The translations under genes and the position numbers were made by a program. This document shows, one piece after another, positions 54,631-64,000 of a stretch of DNA of 64,000 nucleotides. How positions within the stretch are numbered: the first letter of the stretch is position 1; every line of letters begins with the position of its first letter. Under the pieces are notes generated by a model. That model worked only from the letters and a program-made list of their open reading frames with translations. It did no database searches and had not been told where the DNA came from. The DNA comes from Pseudoalteromonas aurantia 208. Its GTDB lineage: Bacteria; Pseudomonadota; Gammaproteobacteria; Enterobacterales; Alteromonadaceae. The stretch lies in assembly GCF_014858725.1 (NCBI RefSeq), contig NZ_AQGV01000012.1, forward strand, positions 868,001-932,000, read 5' to 3'.

Positions 54631-54668
54631 GGTTTTACACCGTATCGTCTGTGGGTAAACCTTTTTTT
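54631..54668 (+). terminator. Hairpin plus T run in the sdhC leader (possible attenuator)
   Basis: GGTTTTACAC and GTGGGTAAACC can form a bulged stem of about nine pairs around a 10-base loop, followed at once by seven T. It begins at the predicted transcription start, so initiated transcripts would meet a terminator-like element within 40 bases. Confidence 0.4.
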
Positions 54669-54807
54669 ACAACAAACAGAATGAATTAAGATCGGTTCGT
54701 TGAAAAAGCAGGTATACCTAGAGTGTGCCATTTGTGCATGTCGTGCAAGTGGATTTTATAAAAACAAAGTAGATGAGCTCCTTTGTGGGCAAGATGGGCA
54801 AGTAACT

Positions 54808-55185
54808 GTGAAAAAGCAAAGACCTGTAAATCTAGATCTTACGACTATATCGATGCCGGCAACGGCTAAAGCATCAATTCTGCACCGTGTAACGGGTGTT
54901 GCATTATTTTTCGCTTTAACCTTCGTCATTTGGGCATGGTCTGAGTCTCTTTCTTCTCCTGAAGGTTTTGAATTAGTAAAGGGGCTGTTTAACGGCTTCG
55001 TTGCAAAATTCATCGCGTGGGGCACGCTTTCTGTGTTGGCATATCACCTAATCGTTGGTATCCGTCATTTGATCCAAGACATGGGTCATTGGGAAGAATT
55101 AGAGTCAGGTAACAGCAGCGCTAATATCGCGATTGCACTTTCTGTGATTGTAGCAATATTGGCAGGAGTGTGGATATGGTCTTAA
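54808..55185 (+). CDS. sdhC: Succinate dehydrogenase cytochrome b556 subunit
   Basis: 125 residues from a GTG, beginning VKKQRPVNLDLTTI, which matches the E. coli SdhC start. The open frame continues 36 codons upstream with a Cys-rich sequence unlike SdhC, and I reject it. Three membrane helices. SILHRVTGVALFF carries the Ser and Arg of the quinone site, and LAYHLIVGIRHLIQDMG has the haem-ligand His. It is an inner-membrane anchor of complex II, and its end overlaps sdhD. Confidence 0.93.
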   Translation: MKKQRPVNLDLTTISMPATAKASILHRVTGVALFFALTFVIWAWSESLSSPEGFELVKGLFNGFVAKFIAWGTLSVLAYHLIVGIRHLIQDMGHWEELESGNSSANIAIALSVIVAILAGVWIWS

Positions 55186-55523
55186 ATCAAGCAACTCTCA
55201 AGCGTGATGGCGTACAAGATTACGTTTCACTGCGTACAACCGCGTTAATAATTGCAGCTTATGCTGTATTTATCGTTGGCTACTTACTTCTAACTCCTGA
55301 GTTAACATTTGAAGCATGGCAGGGTTTGTTTTCTAACCTAGCTGTTAAAGCTGCGACATTGGTCACGCTTGTATGCATTATGGTTCATACAACTATTGGC
55401 TTATGGCAAGTATTAACAGACTATGTAAAGTGTTCGACATTACGTTCGGTACTTGGCTTCGTGTTAAACCTGATGGCACTTGCTTATGTAGCAATAGGCC
55501 TGTTTGTTTTGTGGGGTGTTTAA
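55176..55523 (+). CDS. sdhD: Succinate dehydrogenase membrane anchor subunit
   Basis: 115 residues from the ATG at 55176, which overlaps the sdhC end by 10 bases; a GTG two codons earlier is less likely. MVLNQATLKRDGVQDYVSLR matches E. coli SdhD. Three membrane helices. MVHTTIGLWQVLTDYVK holds the haem His and the conserved Asp-Tyr at the quinone site. sdhA starts immediately after the stop. Confidence 0.94.
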   Translation: MVLNQATLKRDGVQDYVSLRTTALIIAAYAVFIVGYLLLTPELTFEAWQGLFSNLAVKAATLVTLVCIMVHTTIGLWQVLTDYVKCSTLRSVLGFVLNLMALAYVAIGLFVLWGV

Positions 55524-57296
55524 GTGAAATATCATGTCCGTGAATTTGACGCTGTTGTAATTGGTGCCGGTGGTGCTGGTATGCGTGCAGCGCTTGCAAT
55601 TTCTGAATCAGGCAAAACGTGTGCATTGATTTCGAAAGTTTTCCCAACACGCTCTCATACAGTTTCAGCACAAGGTGGTATCACAGTTGCGCTAGGAAAC
55701 TCGCATGAAGATAACTGGGAATGGCACATGTACGATACGGTCAAAGGGTCAGACTTTATCGGTGACCAAGACGCGATTGAATATATGTGTCAAACAGGTC
55801 CTGAAGCGATTACTGAATTAGAGAATATGGGGTTACCGTTTTCTCGTTTTGAAAATGGCCGTGTATATCAGCGCCCTTTCGGTGGTCAATCGAAAAATTT
55901 TGGTGGTGAGCAAGCAGCACGTACAGCGGCTGCTGCTGACCGTACTGGTCATGCACTATTACACTTGCTTTATCAGCAAAACGTAAAAAATAAAACCAAT
56001 GTTTTCTCTGAGTGGTATGCGTTAGATATTGTTAAAAACGATAACGGTGATGTTGTAGGTTGTACTGCAATTGAGATTGAAACGGGTGAAATCACTTTCT
56101 TCAAATCAAAGGCCGTCGTACTTGCAACCGGTGGTGCAGGACGTATTTTTGCATCAACGACTAACGCACACATTAACACCGGTGATGGTGTTGGTATGGC
56201 AACTCGAGCCGGTATTCCGATGCAAGATATGGAAATGTGGCAATTCCACCCAACGGGTATCGCGGGTGCTGGAACGCTTGTTACAGAAGGTTGTCGTGGT
56301 GAAGGTGGTTATCTTTTAAATAAAGATGGCGAACGTTTCATGGAACGTTATGCACCAAACGCGAAAGACCTTGCCTCTCGTGATGTTGTTGCGCGTTCAA
56401 TGATGACAGAAATTCGTGAAGGTCGTGGCTGTGACGGTCCTCTAGGCCCGCACATTAAGCTGAAACTTGATCATTTAGGCGAAGAAACGCTGTATAAACG
56501 TTTACCAGGTGTTTGTGACTTATCTAAAACGTTTGCACACGTTGATCCAGCTAAAGAGCCAATTCCAGTTATTCCAACTTGTCATTATATGATGGGTGGT
56601 GTACCGACAAACGTCAACGGTCAGGTATTGAGCGTTGATGCTGAGGGGAACAATAAACTCGTTGAAGGTTTATTTGCGGTTGGTGAAATAGCTTGTGTAT
56701 CTGTACACGGTGCTAACCGTCTAGGTGGTAACTCATTGCTTGACCTCGTTGTATTCGGTCGTGCTGCGGGTAACTTCTTAGGTGAGTACTTAGCAAATGC
56801 TGAAGTGACTAAACAAGCGTCAAGCGATAACATTGATGCAGCATTTGCGCGTTATAACCGCTGGGAAAATTCGAGCAAAGGTCAAGGTGAAGATCCGGTA
56901 CAGATCAAGAAAGACCTACAGCAATGTATGCAGTTAAATTTCTCTGTATTCCGCGAAGGTGACTCGATGGCTGAAGGGTTACAACAGCTGAAAGAGATCC
57001 GTGAACGTTTACAGCATGCTCGCTTAGACGATAAATCTACAGAATATAATACGCAAAGAATTGAGTGTCTTGAATTAGATAACCTGATGGAAACTGCATA
57101 TTCAACAGCGGTAGCCGCTAATTTCCGTACTGAAAGCCGTGGTGCACACTCTCGTTTTGATTATCCGGATCGTGATGATGAAAATTGGTTGTGTCATACT
57201 GTATTTAACCCAGAAACGGAAGTTATGAGTAAGCGTGAAGTAAATTACGCGCCTAAGACTCGTGAAGCATTCCCGCCTAAAGCACGTACTTACTAG
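55524..57296 (+). CDS. sdhA: Succinate dehydrogenase flavoprotein subunit
   Basis: 590 residues from a GTG that directly follows the sdhD stop. The subunit oxidises succinate to fumarate. The FAD-binding start [19 protein letters not shown] and the flavin-linked His in [10 protein letters not shown] (about 45) are present, with [23 protein letters not shown] and [22 protein letters not shown] at the active site and FAD. The C-terminus [12 protein letters not shown] is typical. Length matches E. coli (588). Confidence 0.97.
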   Translation: MKYHVREFDAVVIGAGGAGMRAALAISESGKTCALISKVFPTRSHTVSAQGGITVALGNSHEDNWEWHMYDTVKGSDFIGDQDAIEYMCQTGPEAITELENMGLPFSRFENGRVYQRPFGGQSKNFGGEQAARTAAAADRTGHALLHLLYQQNVKNKTNVFSEWYALDIVKNDNGDVVGCTAIEIETGEITFFKSKAVVLATGGAGRIFASTTNAHINTGDGVGMATRAGIPMQDMEMWQFHPTGIAGAGTLVTEGCRGEGGYLLNKDGERFMERYAPNAKDLASRDVVARSMMTEIREGRGCDGPLGPHIKLKLDHLGEETLYKRLPGVCDLSKTFAHVDPAKEPIPVIPTCHYMMGGVPTNVNGQVLSVDAEGNNKLVEGLFAVGEIACVSVHGANRLGGNSLLDLVVFGRAAGNFLGEYLANAEVTKQASSDNIDAAFARYNRWENSSKGQGEDPVQIKKDLQQCMQLNFSVFREGDSMAEGLQQLKEIRERLQHARLDDKSTEYNTQRIECLELDNLMETAYSTAVAANFRTESRGAHSRFDYPDRDDENWLCHTVFNPETEVMSKREVNYAPKTREAFPPKARTY

Positions 57297-57306
57297 GAGC
57301 ACAACG

Positions 57307-58026
57307 ATGGCAATTTTAGAGTTATCTGTTTATCGTTATAATCCTGATGTGGACAATGCGCCACATATGCAGGAATATAAGCTGGAAGTAGAAGAAGGTC
57401 GTGACATGATGGTGTTGGACGCGCTTTTACTTTTAAAAGAGCAGGATCCTTCACTTTCTTTCCGTCGCTCTTGTCGTGAAGGTGTATGTGGTTCTGATGG
57501 TGTGAACATGAATGGTAAAAATGGCCTTGCATGTATTACGCCTATATCAGCACTACAGAAAAATGGAAAAGGCAAAATCATTCTGCGTCCGTTACCTGGT
57601 TTACCAGTGATACGTGATTTAGTTATTGATATGAGCCAGTTTTACACTCAGTATGAAAAAGTTAAGCCGTTTCTTATCAATGATAAGCCAACGGGTGGTG
57701 AGGAACGTCTTCAATCTGTAGAAGATCGTGACAAGCTAGATGGTTTATATGAGTGTATTTTATGTGCGTGTTGTTCGACTTCATGTCCTTCGTTCTGGTG
57801 GAACCCAGACAAGTTCATAGGTCCAGCAGGTCTTCTTCATGCTTACCGTTTCTTAGCAGATACACGTGATACGGCAACAGAAGAACGATTGGCTGATCTT
57901 GATGATGCGTTCAGCGTATTCCGCTGTCACAGTATTATGAACTGTGTTAGCGTTTGTCCTAAGGGCTTGAATCCAACTAAAGCCATTGGTCATATAAAAT
58001 CTATGTTGTTAAATCGTTCGGTTTAA
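57307..58026 (+). CDS. sdhB: Succinate dehydrogenase iron-sulfur subunit
   Basis: 239 residues from the ATG at 57307 with AGGAG 8 bases upstream; an in-frame start 15 codons earlier lies inside sdhA and is rejected. The 2Fe-2S ligands are in SCREGVCGSDGVNMNGKNGLAC. The C-terminal cluster motifs are CILCACCSTSCPSFWWNP and CHSIMNCVSVCPKGLNP, which bind the 4Fe-4S and 3Fe-4S clusters. It links FAD to the membrane quinone site. Confidence 0.97.
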   Translation: MAILELSVYRYNPDVDNAPHMQEYKLEVEEGRDMMVLDALLLLKEQDPSLSFRRSCREGVCGSDGVNMNGKNGLACITPISALQKNGKGKIILRPLPGLPVIRDLVIDMSQFYTQYEKVKPFLINDKPTGGEERLQSVEDRDKLDGLYECILCACCSTSCPSFWWNPDKFIGPAGLLHAYRFLADTRDTATEERLADLDDAFSVFRCHSIMNCVSVCPKGLNPTKAIGHIKSMLLNRSV

Positions 58027-58110
58027 TACATATTTAAACAGTAAGATGGCATGCCTAGTATGCCATCTTGTTAATAATTAAATTTCTGCGCTAGAAAAAA
58101 GGGCTAATAA

Positions 58111-60930
58111 ATGCACGAAGGTGTGATGAAGGCATGGCTAGAATCTTCGCATTTGTACGGCGGAAACGTAGCTTATGTAGAAGAGCTTTATGAAGCGTAT
58201 CTTGACGATGCGACTTCAGTGCCAGAAGAATGGCGAGAAGTGTTTGATCAACTTCCTAAAGTTGATGGTGTGGATGTTGATGTTAAACATTCCGAGGTAA
58301 GAGCTCAGTTTAAAGATCTTGCTAAAAACAAACACAGAGAAGTAGTTGTTGCAGCAAGTGGCACATCAGATGCCAAGCAAGTTCGCGTGCTACAACTCAT
58401 AAACGCATTTAGGTTTCGAGGGCATCAAAATGCCAACCTTGACCCGTTAGGGTTATGGAAGCGTGAAAGAGTTCGAGATTTGGAACTCGAATATCACGAT
58501 TTAACGGAGTCGGACCTAGAAAAAGAATATAACATTGGCTCTTTTGCTTCCGGTAAAGAGACAATGAAGTTGAAAGACTTATATTCGGCCTTGAAGACCA
58601 CGTACTGTGGGTCTGTTGGTGCAGAATATATGCATATCACTTCTACAGAAGAAAAGCGTTGGTTACAACAACGTGTTGAATCTACCTTCTCACAGCCTAA
58701 ATTTAGCAAAGAAACAAAACTACGCATATTAAAAGGCTTAACCGCTGCTGATGGCCTAGAGAAATATCTTGGTGCTAAGTTCCCTGGAGCAAAGCGCTTT
58801 TCTCTTGAAGGCGGTGACGCTTTAGTACCAATGCTTAAGGAACTGATTCATCGCGCTGGTGAAAGTGGTCAAGAAGAAGCGGTTATTGGGATGGCGCACC
58901 GTGGCCGTTTAAACGTTTTAGTAAACGTACTCGGTAAAAACCCACAAGAATTATTCGACGAATTCGCTGGAAAATATGGTGAATCAGCGGGCTCGGGTGA
59001 TGTTAAATACCATATGGGCTTTTCATCTGATTTCGCCACAGAAGGTGGTGACGTTCATATGGCGTTGGCGTTTAACCCATCTCACTTAGAGATTGTTAAC
59101 CCAGTAGTTATGGGCTCTGTTCGAGCGCGCCTAGAGCGTTTAGGGTGTAAAAATGGTTCTAAAGCATTACCAATAACGATTCATGGCGATTCAGCTATTG
59201 CGGGTCAAGGTGTTGTTCAAGAAACATTTAATTTATCTCAAACTCGTGCGTTTGGTGTGGGCGGTACAATTCGTATTGTCGTAAACAACCAAGTCGGCTT
59301 TACAACGAGTAAACAAGAAGATGTACGTTCTACAGATTATTGTACTGACATTGCTAAAATGGTTCAGGCACCTATCTTCCATGTTAATTCTGATGACCCT
59401 GAAGCCGTTACGTTTGTTACACAGTTAGCACTTGACTTCCGTAATAAGTTCCACCGTGATGTTGTTATCGATTTAGTATGTTACCGTCGTCATGGTCATA
59501 ACGAAGCTGACGAGCCTAGCGCAACGCAGCCTGTGATGTATAAAAAGATCAAAAAACACCCAGTACCACGTCAGTTATACGCGGACAAGTTAGCAAGCGA
59601 AGGTGTATTAAGCGCAGACGATGCTAAGCGACTTGCCAATGACTATCGAAATGGCTTGGATAATGGTGAGTGTGTTGTTGAAGAGATTCGTCCTGATACG
59701 AAGCATTCTTCTGATTGGTCAAAATTTGTAGGTCACGACTGGGATGTAGCTTACGACCCAACGGTTCCGGTTAAAAAGCTAAAAGAGTTGAGTGCAAAAA
59801 TCTCTTCATATCCAGAAGGCCATAAAGCACAATCTCGAGTTAAAAAGATTTACGAAGATCGTAAATTAATGGCATCTGGTGAAAAGCCATTAGATTGGGG
59901 TATGGCAGAGACGCTTGCTTATGCAACGCTTGTTGATGACGGTGTTAATATCCGTATGACTGGGCAAGATTCTGGTCGAGGAACGTTCTTCCATCGTCAT
60001 GCAGTTGTTCATGATCAAGCTGAAGGTAATACATATTTACCACTGCAAAATATCCATGCTGATCAAGGTAACTTTGAAGTTTATGACTCCGTTTTATCTG
60101 AAGAAGCCGTATTAGCATTTGAATACGGTTATACGACGGCAGAACCAACCTCGTTGGTATTGTGGGAAGCGCAATTTGGTGATTTTGCAAATGGTGCACA
60201 AGTTGTATTTGACCAATTCCTAAGCTCAGGTGAACAAAAATGGGGCCGCTTGTGTGGTTTAACAATGTTATTACCACATGGCTACGAAGGGCAAGGTCCA
60301 GAGCATAGCTCTGCACGTTTAGAGCGTTATTTACAATTGTGTGCTGATCACAATATGCAAGTATGTGTACCTTCAACGCCAGCTCAGGTATATGCGATGC
60401 TACGTCGTCAGTCTGTACGACCGTTACGTCGTCCATTGATAGTAATGACACCAAAATCATTATTGCGTCATCCATTGGCTGTGTCATCTTTAGATGAATT
60501 GGCAGATGGTGTATTCCACAATATGATTGATGAGATTGATGATATCGATCCGGCAACTGTGGAACGCGTTGTATTTTGTAGTGGTAAAGTCTATTACGAA
60601 TTGTTGCAAGAACGACGTAAATTAGAGCTCAACAATGTAGCGATAGTACGTGTTGAACAATTATATCCATTCCCTCATCAGGAGATGGATGAAGTTATGG
60701 CACGGTACCAGCACGTTAAAGATTTCGTTTGGTGTCAAGAAGAACCACAAAATCAGGGAGCGTGGTATTGCTCTCAACATCATTTCTGGGAAGCTATCCC
60801 TTCAGGTGCTAATCTTTCATACGCGGGGCGTAAAGCGTCTGCGGCACCAGCATGTGGCTATATGTCGACTCATACAAAAGAACAAAACGCGTTAGTTGCT
60901 GACGCCTTAACAATTAAAAATAAGGGATAA
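58111..60930 (+). CDS. sucA: 2-Oxoglutarate dehydrogenase E1 component
   Basis: 939 residues, close to E. coli SucA (933). It decarboxylates 2-oxoglutarate with thiamine diphosphate and passes the succinyl group to SucB. The N-terminus MKAWLESSHLYGGNVAYVEELYEAYL is the E2-binding segment, then RFRGHQNANLDPLG, GMAHRGRLNVLVNVLGK, and the ThDP motif from GDSAIAGQGVVQET to NNQVGFTT. The C-terminal part has WEAQFGDFANGAQVVFDQF and LPHGYEGQGPEHSSARLERYLQ. It lies 84 bases after sdhB with no terminator, so sdh and suc genes are probably one operon. Confidence 0.97.
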   Translation: MHEGVMKAWLESSHLYGGNVAYVEELYEAYLDDATSVPEEWREVFDQLPKVDGVDVDVKHSEVRAQFKDLAKNKHREVVVAASGTSDAKQVRVLQLINAFRFRGHQNANLDPLGLWKRERVRDLELEYHDLTESDLEKEYNIGSFASGKETMKLKDLYSALKTTYCGSVGAEYMHITSTEEKRWLQQRVESTFSQPKFSKETKLRILKGLTAADGLEKYLGAKFPGAKRFSLEGGDALVPMLKELIHRAGESGQEEAVIGMAHRGRLNVLVNVLGKNPQELFDEFAGKYGESAGSGDVKYHMGFSSDFATEGGDVHMALAFNPSHLEIVNPVVMGSVRARLERLGCKNGSKALPITIHGDSAIAGQGVVQETFNLSQTRAFGVGGTIRIVVNNQVGFTTSKQEDVRSTDYCTDIAKMVQAPIFHVNSDDPEAVTFVTQLALDFRNKFHRDVVIDLVCYRRHGHNEADEPSATQPVMYKKIKKHPVPRQLYADKLASEGVLSADDAKRLANDYRNGLDNGECVVEEIRPDTKHSSDWSKFVGHDWDVAYDPTVPVKKLKELSAKISSYPEGHKAQSRVKKIYEDRKLMASGEKPLDWGMAETLAYATLVDDGVNIRMTGQDSGRGTFFHRHAVVHDQAEGNTYLPLQNIHADQGNFEVYDSVLSEEAVLAFEYGYTTAEPTSLVLWEAQFGDFANGAQVVFDQFLSSGEQKWGRLCGLTMLLPHGYEGQGPEHSSARLERYLQLCADHNMQVCVPSTPAQVYAMLRRQSVRPLRRPLIVMTPKSLLRHPLAVSSLDELADGVFHNMIDEIDDIDPATVERVVFCSGKVYYELLQERRKLELNNVAIVRVEQLYPFPHQEMDEVMARYQHVKDFVWCQEEPQNQGAWYCSQHHFWEAIPSGANLSYAGRKASAAPACGYMSTHTKEQNALVADALTIKNKG

Positions 60931-60933
60931 GAG

Positions 60934-62436
60934 ATGACAACCGAAATTAAGGTTCCTGTTCTTCCTGAATCTGTTGCAGATGCGACAGTTGCAACTTGGC
61001 ATGTAAGCGTTGGTGATACTGTAACGCGAGATCAGAACCTTGTTGATATTGAAACAGATAAAGTAGTACTAGAAGTTGTAGCTCCAGAAGATGGTGTTGT
61101 CGTTGAGATTTCACAAGCAGACGGAGCGACTGTTCTAGGTGAACAAGTTATTGCACTTTTAGGTGCAGCCGGTGCATCAGCAAGCGCACCAGCTCAGCAA
61201 TCAAATGAACAACCAGCAGCGGCAGTAGCCACTACAGCATCAGAAGGTAACGAAGTGGACATCAAAGTACCAGTACTTCCAGAATCAGTAGCAGATGCTA
61301 CAATTGCAACTTGGCACGTTCAACCAGGTGAAGCGGTAAGCCGTGATCAAAACTTGGTAGATATTGAAACCGATAAAGTGGTATTAGAAGTTGTTGCACC
61401 GGAAGACGGTGTAATGGGTGAACACATTCACGCTGAAGGTGATACCGTACTAGGTGAGCAAGTTATCGGTAAAATTAGCAGTGGTTCTGCAGCGCCAGCC
61501 ACTCCAACGGCAGCGACTGAAGCAAGCTCAGCAAATGACGATAGCTCTGATGTATTAACGCCTTCAGTACGTCGTTTAATCGCAGAGAAAGGCCTAGATG
61601 CTTCTGCTATTAAAGGCTCTGGTAAGAACGGGCGTATTACTAAAGAAGATGTTGATGCATTCTTGTCAGCACCGGCGGCGAAACCAGCTCCAACTAAAGC
61701 TGCGTCAACGCCAGCGCCTGTTGCTGATTTAGGCGAGCGTACACAAAAACGCGTACCAATGACGCGTTTGCGCAAAACAATTGCGACGCGTTTACTTGAA
61801 GCTAAAAACTCTACGGCAATGTTAACAACGTTTAATGAAGTTAACATGAAGCCTATCATGGACCTTCGTAAGCAGTATAAAGACTTGTTTGAAAAAACAC
61901 ATGACACACGTCTTGGTTTTATGTCTTTTTATGTTAAAGCAGTTACTGAAGCGCTTAAGCGTTACCCTGCAGTAAATGCATCAATTGACGGTGATGATAT
62001 TGTTTATCACAACTTCTTCGATATCTCGATTGCAGTTTCTACACCTCGTGGTCTTGTAACACCAGTATTGCGTGACTCAGATCAGTTGAGTATGGCGGGT
62101 ATTGAAAATGGCATTCGAGATTTAGCAATCAAAGGCCGTGATGGTAAGCTATCAATGGCAGATATGACGGGTGGTAATTTCACAATTACTAACGGCGGTG
62201 TATTTGGTTCATTGTTGTCTACACCGATTCTTAACTTACCGCAAGCAGCCATTTTAGGCATGCACAAAATTCAAGAACGCCCAATGGCTGTGAATGGTAA
62301 AGTTGAAATATTACCAATGATGTATTTAGCGCTGTCTTATGACCATCGTCTAATTGATGGTAAAGAATCGGTAGGATTCTTAGTTGCGATTAAAGAACTT
62401 CTGGAAGATCCAACACGTTTGTTGTTGGATGTATAA
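60934..62436 (+). CDS. sucB: 2-Oxoglutarate dehydrogenase E2 (dihydrolipoyl succinyltransferase) with two lipoyl domains
   Basis: 500 residues, about 95 more than the one-lipoyl E. coli SucB. There are two lipoyl domains at about 5-76 and 110-180, with lipoyl Lys at 43 and 148 in [17 protein letters not shown]; both are joined by Ala/Pro-rich linkers. The E3-binding domain (about 207-245, [29 protein letters not shown]) follows, then the catalytic domain with [10 protein letters not shown] carrying the His. The domain repeats are exactly 105 residues apart and nearly identical in protein, but differ at many synonymous bases. It starts 3 bases after sucA. Confidence 0.96.
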   Translation: MTTEIKVPVLPESVADATVATWHVSVGDTVTRDQNLVDIETDKVVLEVVAPEDGVVVEISQADGATVLGEQVIALLGAAGASASAPAQQSNEQPAAAVATTASEGNEVDIKVPVLPESVADATIATWHVQPGEAVSRDQNLVDIETDKVVLEVVAPEDGVMGEHIHAEGDTVLGEQVIGKISSGSAAPATPTAATEASSANDDSSDVLTPSVRRLIAEKGLDASAIKGSGKNGRITKEDVDAFLSAPAAKPAPTKAASTPAPVADLGERTQKRVPMTRLRKTIATRLLEAKNSTAMLTTFNEVNMKPIMDLRKQYKDLFEKTHDTRLGFMSFYVKAVTEALKRYPAVNASIDGDDIVYHNFFDISIAVSTPRGLVTPVLRDSDQLSMAGIENGIRDLAIKGRDGKLSMADMTGGNFTITNGGVFGSLLSTPILNLPQAAILGMHKIQERPMAVNGKVEILPMMYLALSYDHRLIDGKESVGFLVAIKELLEDPTRLLLDV

Positions 62437-62455
62437 GCAGTCTGATTAGATATTA

Positions 62456-62488
62456 AGCTGTATGTTAGTCCATACAGCTTTTTTTTTG
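62456..62488 (+). terminator. Rho-independent terminator between sucB and sucC
   Basis: AGCTGTATG, a TTAGTC loop and CATACAGCT are followed by nine T. It begins 19 bases after sucB and separates sucAB from sucCD, which then needs its own promoter or read-through. Confidence 0.88.
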
Positions 62489-62613
62489 CGCCTTTGGTCT
62501 AACTAGGGTTTTCATAAGTACCCTTGGGATCTATACTAGGGGCGCATTTTGGGATAGCTGATTATTTGCATAAATATTCAGCTTTTTTAGTACAAGAAAT
62601 TGGATAAAGCATC

Positions 62614-63780
62614 ATGAATTTGCATGAGTATCAGGCAAAACAACTGTTTGCCGACTATGGTTTACCAGTATCTGAGGGTTTCGCATGCGATACTCCTCAG
62701 GAAGCTGTAGAAGCAGCTGCTAAGATTGGCGGCGACAAGTGGGTAGTTAAATGTCAAGTACACGCCGGTGGCCGTGGTAAAGCGGGCGGTGTTAAACTAG
62801 CAGATAGCAAAGACGAAATCCGTGCATTTGCTGAAAACTGGTTAGGTAAGAACTTAGTTACTTATCAAACGGACGAAAAAGGTCAGCCAGTTGCTAAGAT
62901 CTTAGTAGAAAGCTGCACAGACATCGCAAACGAATTATACCTTGGCGCTGTTGTAGACCGTGCAACTCGTAAAGTTGTTTTCATGGCATCTACTGAAGGT
63001 GGCGTTGAAATAGAAACTGTTGCCGAAGAAACACCTGAGCTTATTCATAAAGCTGAAATCGATCCATTAGTAGGCCCTCAAGCTTACCAAGGTCGCGAAT
63101 TAGGCTTTAAATTAGGCCTAAATCCAGTTCAAATGAAACAATTTGTTAAGATCTTCATGGGTCTAGCAAAAATGTTTAATGATCATGACTTTGCGCTTTT
63201 AGAGATTAACCCTCTAGTTGTGACAGACGAAGGCAACCTTCACTGTCTTGACGGTAAAATTGGCATTGATGGTAATGCATTATACCGTCAACCTAAGATC
63301 CGTGAGTTCCACGATCCTTCGCAAGAAGATGCACGTGAAGCACATGCAGCAAGCTTTGAATTAAACTACGTAGCGCTAGATGGCAACGTTGGTTGTATGG
63401 TTAACGGTGCAGGCCTAGCGATGGGTACTATGGACATCGTAAACCTACACGGCGGTAAACCAGCTAACTTCCTAGATGTTGGTGGTGGTGCAACTAAAGA
63501 GCGTGTAGCTGAAGCATTTAAGATCATCCTTTCTGATGACAATGTTAAAGCTGTATTGGTAAATATCTTCGGCGGAATCGTTCGTTGTGACATGATTGCA
63601 GAAGGCATCATCGGCGCAGTGAAAGAAGTTGGCGTTGAAGTACCAGTAGTAGTACGTTTAGAAGGTACTAACGCTGAACTAGGTCGTGAAGTTCTAGCTA
63701 ACTCTGACCTTGACATTATCGCAGCAGAATCTCTAACTGATGCTGCTGAGAAAGTTGTTGCTGCTGCGGAGGGCAAATAA
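62614..63780 (+). CDS. sucC: Succinyl-CoA ligase beta subunit
   Basis: 388 residues, the same length as E. coli SucC. With SucD it converts succinyl-CoA to succinate and makes ATP or GTP. An ATP-grasp fold: [35 protein letters not shown] at the nucleotide site, [19 protein letters not shown] with metal ligands, and [17 protein letters not shown]. The stop overlaps the sucD start (TAATG). Confidence 0.97.
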   Translation: MNLHEYQAKQLFADYGLPVSEGFACDTPQEAVEAAAKIGGDKWVVKCQVHAGGRGKAGGVKLADSKDEIRAFAENWLGKNLVTYQTDEKGQPVAKILVESCTDIANELYLGAVVDRATRKVVFMASTEGGVEIETVAEETPELIHKAEIDPLVGPQAYQGRELGFKLGLNPVQMKQFVKIFMGLAKMFNDHDFALLEINPLVVTDEGNLHCLDGKIGIDGNALYRQPKIREFHDPSQEDAREAHAASFELNYVALDGNVGCMVNGAGLAMGTMDIVNLHGGKPANFLDVGGGATKERVAEAFKIILSDDNVKAVLVNIFGGIVRCDMIAEGIIGAVKEVGVEVPVVVRLEGTNAELGREVLANSDLDIIAAESLTDAAEKVVAAAEGK

Positions 63781-64000
63781 TGTCTGTATTAATTAATAAA
63801 GATACTAAAGTAATCTGTCAGGGTTTCACTGGTGGCCAAGGTACTTTCCACTCAGAGCAAGCTATTCAGTACGGCACGCAAATGGTTGGTGGTGTATCTC
63901 CGGGTAAAGGCGGTCAAACGCACCTTGGTTTACCTGTATTCAACACTGTACGTGATGCAGTATTAGAAACGGGTGCTACTGCATCAGTTATCTACGTACC
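63780..64000 (+). CDS. sucD: Succinyl-CoA ligase alpha subunit, partial (C-terminal part outside window)
   Basis: The first 73 codons or so are present and run to the window end. [49 protein letters not shown] and [10 protein letters not shown] are the CoA-binding Rossmann start of SucD. The ATG overlaps the sucC stop by one base, so translation is coupled. The phosphohistidine lies beyond the edge. Confidence 0.95.
   Translation, partial: MSVLINKDTKVICQGFTGGQGTFHSEQAIQYGTQMVGGVSPGKGGQTHLGLPVFNTVRDAVLETGATASVIYV

Noticed and set aside
54700..54807. N-terminal extension of SdhC
   Set aside because: The family N-terminus VKKQRPVNLDL begins at 54808, and the upstream codons are unlike SdhC.
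57262..57306. Earlier in-frame start for sdhB inside sdhA
   Set aside because: The ATG at 57307 has an AGGAG site and the family N-terminus.

Overview
The window looks like chromosome of a marine gammaproteobacterium of the order Alteromonadales, most probably Pseudoalteromonas or a close relative. The evidence is moderate to low GC, the gene content (DUF3080, DUF3718, DUF2835, DUF3466, ZapC, TusBCDE, a very large NAD-dependent glutamate dehydrogenase) and the local orders msrC-proQ-prc, comEC-msbA-lpxK-ycaR-kdsB and gltA / sdhCDAB-sucABCD. The genus is inferred from memory of families; no search was run. I see no rRNA, insertion sequence, prophage, CRISPR array or plasmid function. Nearly all of the window is dense housekeeping sequence.

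Layout. 1-1.75 kb: the start of a lipoprotein aspartic protease cut by the window edge, a small secreted protein, and a gene-free stretch with a decayed PAS-like remnant. 1.75-1.95 kb: two tRNA-Val(GAC) genes. 2-8 kb: DUF3080 lipoprotein, MATE pump NorM, riboflavin synthase, a CPXCG zinc-ribbon protein, a fructosamine-kinase-like protein lacking both catalytic aspartates, a DUF445 membrane protein and a DUF3718 secreted protein. 8-13.9 kb: an HNH-like Cys protein, two paralogous exported amidohydrolases (the second without metal ligands), TusDCBE and a YccA-type membrane protein. 14.1-14.6 kb: four tandem tRNA-Ser(TGA) genes. 14.7-23.2 kb: a small membrane protein, msrC, a small acidic protein, proQ, prc, nhaC, pepN and a DUF2835 protein.

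23.2-30.4 kb is the most interesting part. A palindromic operator-like site and a 19-codon mini-ORF precede four genes in one direction: DUF1302 outer-membrane protein, DUF1329 exported protein, YCF48/BNR-repeat exported protein and an MMPL/RND inner-membrane transporter. Together they could form an envelope-spanning route for a hydrophobic substrate, whose identity is unknown.

30.5-53 kb: NAD-glutamate dehydrogenase, pyrD, zapC, rlmL, a glutaredoxin-like protein, the ABC-F protein Uup, a DUF3466 protein with a sorting-signal-like tail, DUF2062, comEC and the lipid A/Kdo set (msbA, lpxK, ycaR, kdsB). These are followed by a pseudouridine synthase, tcdA and the csdA-csdE sulfur-transfer pair. 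53-64 kb: TCA-cycle genes gltA (minus strand) and, divergently, sdhCDAB, sucAB (E2 with two lipoyl domains) and sucCD (sucD cut by the window end).

Several genes begin with TTG or GTG (DUF3080, nhaC, zapC, rlmL, lpxK, kdsB, sdhC, sdhA). Starts given here were chosen from ribosome-binding sites, signal peptides and remembered family N-termini.
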